A DNA stretch of 7,068 nt from an uncultured Thermoplasmata archaeon. Its GTDB lineage: Archaea; Thermoplasmatota; Thermoplasmata; Methanomassiliicoccales; Methanomethylophilaceae. Below are positions 5,296 to 7,068 of the stretch, piece after piece. How positions within the stretch are numbered: the first letter of the stretch is position 1; every line of letters begins with the position of its first letter. The stretch spans positions 1 to 7,068 of the forward strand of contig CAMNNR010000066.1 of NCBI GenBank assembly GCA_946545675.1, in the 5' to 3' direction. The notes under the pieces are model-generated. The model ran no database searches. It was not told the DNA's origin and saw only the letters and a list, made by a program, of their open reading frames with translations. The position numbers and the translations under genes were made by a program.

Positions 5296-5303
5296 TTTAT
5301 ATA
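5296..5303 (+). promoter_or_regulatory. Strong TATA box of the rps15-recJ operon
   Basis: TTTATATA is a consensus archaeal TATA box, the best in the window. Transcription would start about 25 bases downstream, near 5325, leaving a leader of roughly 30 bases before the ATG at 5356. It lies in the 83-base gap after the Nudix gene, so rps15 need not depend on the flpA promoter. Confidence 0.75.
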
Positions 5304-5305
5304 CC

Positions 5306-5319
5306 CCTTATTAATAAGG
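5306..5319. promoter_or_regulatory. Perfect 14-bp palindrome, candidate operator
   Basis: CCTTATTAATAAGG is a perfect dyad starting two bases after the TATA box, in the interval between TATA box and predicted start site. A protein bound here would block pre-initiation complex or RNA polymerase loading, so a repressor operator is plausible. As RNA it could form only a tight hairpin and lies mostly before the predicted start. Its right end also supplies AAGGAGG (5316-5322), which is too far from the ATG at 5356 to be its ribosome-binding site. Confidence 0.5.
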
Positions 5320-5343
5320 AGGTTCAGCCTCGCCGCCTATAAT

Positions 5344-5350
5344 GGAGTGA
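5344..5350 (+). promoter_or_regulatory. Ribosome-binding site of rps15
   Basis: GGAGTGA, one deletion from the ideal GGAGGTGA, ends five bases before the ATG at 5356 and fixes that start over upstream in-frame extensions. Confidence 0.65.
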
Positions 5351-5355
5351 ACATT

Positions 5356-5811
5356 ATGGCAAGAATGCACACAAGAAGAAAGGGAAAAGCTTGCAGCAAG
5401 CGTCCCATGGTAACCGAAAACCCTGCGTGGGTCCCCCTCAACGCCACCGAAATCGAGGACCTCGTAGAGAAGTTTACCAAAGAGGGTGTCAGCTCCGCAA
5501 TGATCGGAATGATCCTCAGGGACCAGTACGCAGTTCCTAACGTAAAGCTCGCAACCGGCAAGACCGTCACCGAGATCCAGGCCGCAAGGGGAGTCAAAGC
5601 AGACCTTCCCGCAGACCTCTCTCAGCTCATGGTCCGCGCCATCAACCTGAACACCCACCTCAAGGCAAACCCCAAGGACATCTCCAACAAGAGGGGTCTC
5701 GCCAACATCGAGGCAAAGATCAGGCGTCTCGAGCGCTACTACAAGGACAACGGAGTACTTCCCACTACTTGGAAATACTCTCTCGCTAACGCAGAACTGA
5801 TGCTTAAGTGA
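5356..5811 (+). CDS. rps15: 30S ribosomal protein uS15 (archaeal S15P)
   Basis: The 151-residue protein is archaeal/eukaryotic-type uS15, which binds helices 20-22 of 16S rRNA early in small-subunit assembly and forms a bridge to the large subunit. The start MARMHTRRKGK is the family's usual basic N-terminus, followed by the archaeal/eukaryotic extension with NPAWVPL (22-28) and the EGVSSAMIGMILRDQYAVP segment (43-61). The core universal uS15 region follows: LNTHLKANPKDISNKRGL (98-115) and the helix IEAKIRRLERYY (118-129). The length is normal. It is preceded by a strong TATA box, a palindrome and a Shine-Dalgarno site. The recJ-like gene follows after only five bases, an rps15-recJ arrangement known in other archaea, so the two are probably one transcript. 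Confidence 0.97.
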   Translation: MARMHTRRKGKACSKRPMVTENPAWVPLNATEIEDLVEKFTKEGVSSAMIGMILRDQYAVPNVKLATGKTVTEIQAARGVKADLPADLSQLMVRAINLNTHLKANPKDISNKRGLANIEAKIRRLERYYKDNGVLPTTWKYSLANAELMLK

Positions 5812-5816
5812 GAGCT

Positions 5817-7068
5817 ATGGACGATTCCGTCCTTCCTTCCAAACTACTTACCAACCTTTCAACGGCTGCGGAGATTATCCGCAGCCACGATTTTATCCAC
5901 GTTTATTCTCACTACGACACCGACGGCCTGACTGCCGCATCCATCGTCGCCAAAGCGCTCATACGCGAGAACAAGGAATTCAGCATCACCATCTTCAATT
6001 CTCTTGGGGAGAACGAGATGGAGACCATCGAGAACACCAAGAGCGAATGCGTGCTGGTGACCGACCTCGGTGCTTCCTACATAAAGAGGTTCGACGCCAT
6101 GTCCTGCGATGTGGTCGTCCTGGACCATCACACCGTGGGGGACCTGGCAGAGAGGATCTGTTACGCCAATCCCCACCTTTACGGCATCGACGGGATGACA
6201 TCCGGCTGCGGAGCCAGTATGGCCTTCCTGTTCGCCATCACCCTCGACGAAAAGAACTGGGACCTTGCCCCTCTGGCAGTCACCGGTTTGGTAGGCGACA
6301 GACAGCACCTCAACGGCATCAGCGGGATCAACACATACATCTGCGACGGTGCCGTGGAGAGAGGACTCATCAAGGTCCTCCCAGGATCCTTCATCCCCGT
6401 GGGCAACCTGTCCACCGAGCTCTACATGAGCACTGACCCGTTCATCAAAGGGGTCAGCGGCGATTCCAAGGGCACCGCGGAATTCCTGGAATCTGCCGGG
6501 ATCACTCCCGACCGCGATTACAACAGCCTCAGCGAGGAGGAGTCACTCAAACTCTCCTCCATGATCGCGGTGAAACTCATAGAGCAGGGTGTGACCCGCG
6601 ACAAGCTCGAAGAATGCATCAGGACCAGGTACTACCTGCCTCAGTGGGGCACCGACGCCGAGACGCTTTCCTCTGTCATCAACGCCTGCGGCCGTCAGCA
6701 CTACGAGGGCCTCGGCATCGCAGTCGGACTGGGTGACGATAAAGCCCTTGAAGAGGCCAAATACATCGATTCCCAATCACGCAAAGAGGTCATGGAAGGC
6801 GTGTGTGACATCGTCGACGACTATCAGATCACGGAGCTCGAGAACATCCAATGGTTCGACAGTTCCGAATCCGGATTCACTGGGATGATATGCGGAATCG
6901 TCATGAGTTACATCGGCAACCCTGACAAACCCTGCATCGGCATCAACTGTTCGGAGCCTACAGCCAAGGTCTCCTCCAGGGCGACCTTCCCGCTCCTCGA
7001 CAAGGGAGTGGACCTCGCGGATGCCATGAAGCGCGGGTGCGCAGCGGCTGGGGGAGAGGGCGGGGGCC
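5817..7068 (+). CDS. Archaeal RecJ-like DHH-family single-strand exonuclease (3' end cut off)
   Basis: The visible 417 residues form a DHH phosphoesterase. Motif I is SHYDTDG (31-37), motif II is TDLG (82-85), the signature DHH motif is LDHH (102-105), and motif IV is GLVGDRQ (157-163). A DHHA1 domain begins around 352 with FTGMICGIVMSY. The frame ends at GGEGGG (412-417) and the leftover base is C, consistent with the histidine of the conserved GGGH; the gene continues beyond the window. Archaeal RecJ-like proteins are manganese- or magnesium-dependent 5'-3' or 3'-5' exonucleases; some (GAN) join the GINS-MCM replisome. Which subtype this is cannot be decided here. ATG 5817 is preferred because GTGAG lies four bases upstream; an in-frame GTG at 5808 overlapping the rps15 stop is an alternative start. 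Confidence 0.93.
   Translation, partial: MDDSVLPSKLLTNLSTAAEIIRSHDFIHVYSHYDTDGLTAASIVAKALIRENKEFSITIFNSLGENEMETIENTKSECVLVTDLGASYIKRFDAMSCDVVVLDHHTVGDLAERICYANPHLYGIDGMTSGCGASMAFLFAITLDEKNWDLAPLAVTGLVGDRQHLNGISGINTYICDGAVERGLIKVLPGSFIPVGNLSTELYMSTDPFIKGVSGDSKGTAEFLESAGITPDRDYNSLSEEESLKLSSMIAVKLIEQGVTRDKLEECIRTRYYLPQWGTDAETLSSVINACGRQHYEGLGIAVGLGDDKALEEAKYIDSQSRKEVMEGVCDIVDDYQITELENIQWFDSSESGFTGMICGIVMSYIGNPDKPCIGINCSEPTAKVSSRATFPLLDKGVDLADAMKRGCAAAGGEGGG

Noticed and set aside
5341..5350. Tiny ATGGAGTGA upstream ORF before rps15
   Set aside because: Two sense codons overlapping the real Shine-Dalgarno; most likely coincidence, although a minimal uORF cannot be formally excluded.

Overview
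The window looks like a chromosomal segment of a euryarchaeal, probably Thermoplasmatota/Methanomassiliicoccales-like archaeon. Seen in the sequence: archaeal-type uS15, fibrillarin, an archaeal RecJ-like DHH protein and an inositol-phosphatase/NAD-kinase fusion, TATA boxes in place of -35/-10 promoters, and AT-rich spacers between GC-richer genes with frequent AGG arginine codons. The order-level placement is inference from protein flavour and stop-codon use (six TGA, one TAA, no TAG). It was not tested by any search.

Layout. Positions 1-828: the 5' end of an unidentified minus-strand gene (1-55), a minus-strand tRNA-Leu(CAG) with encoded CCA (109-195), two hairpins, a small basic minus-strand protein of unknown function (329-553), and an AT-rich spacer (554-828) with an imperfect inverted repeat. 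Positions 829-2172 (+): a phosphohexomutase-family protein whose catalytic-serine, metal and sugar-binding loops are all degenerate, so probably a pseudoenzyme. It meets, only 2 bases away, a convergent minus-strand pair: a JAMM/MPN+ metalloprotease (2175-2567) translationally coupled (ATGA) to a bifunctional NADP phosphatase/NAD kinase (2564-4177). A short divergent promoter region (4178-4253) separates these from plus-strand flpA (fibrillarin, 4254-4913), coupled by ATGA to a Nudix hydrolase (4910-5272). A strong TATA box and a perfect 14-bp palindrome then precede rps15 (5356-5811) and a RecJ-like DHH exonuclease gene (from 5817) that is cut by the window edge exactly at its GGG(H) motif.

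Functional picture. Most genes are information-processing or housekeeping: tRNA, rRNA 2'-O-methylation (fibrillarin), small ribosomal subunit (uS15), replication/repair (RecJ-like), NAD(P) balance (the fusion) and removal of ubiquitin-like modifiers (JAMM, inferred). I see no mobile element, CRISPR array or defence island. The least explained items are the degenerate phosphohexomutase, the 74-residue protein, and the palindromes in the promoter regions of the phosphohexomutase and rps15 genes.
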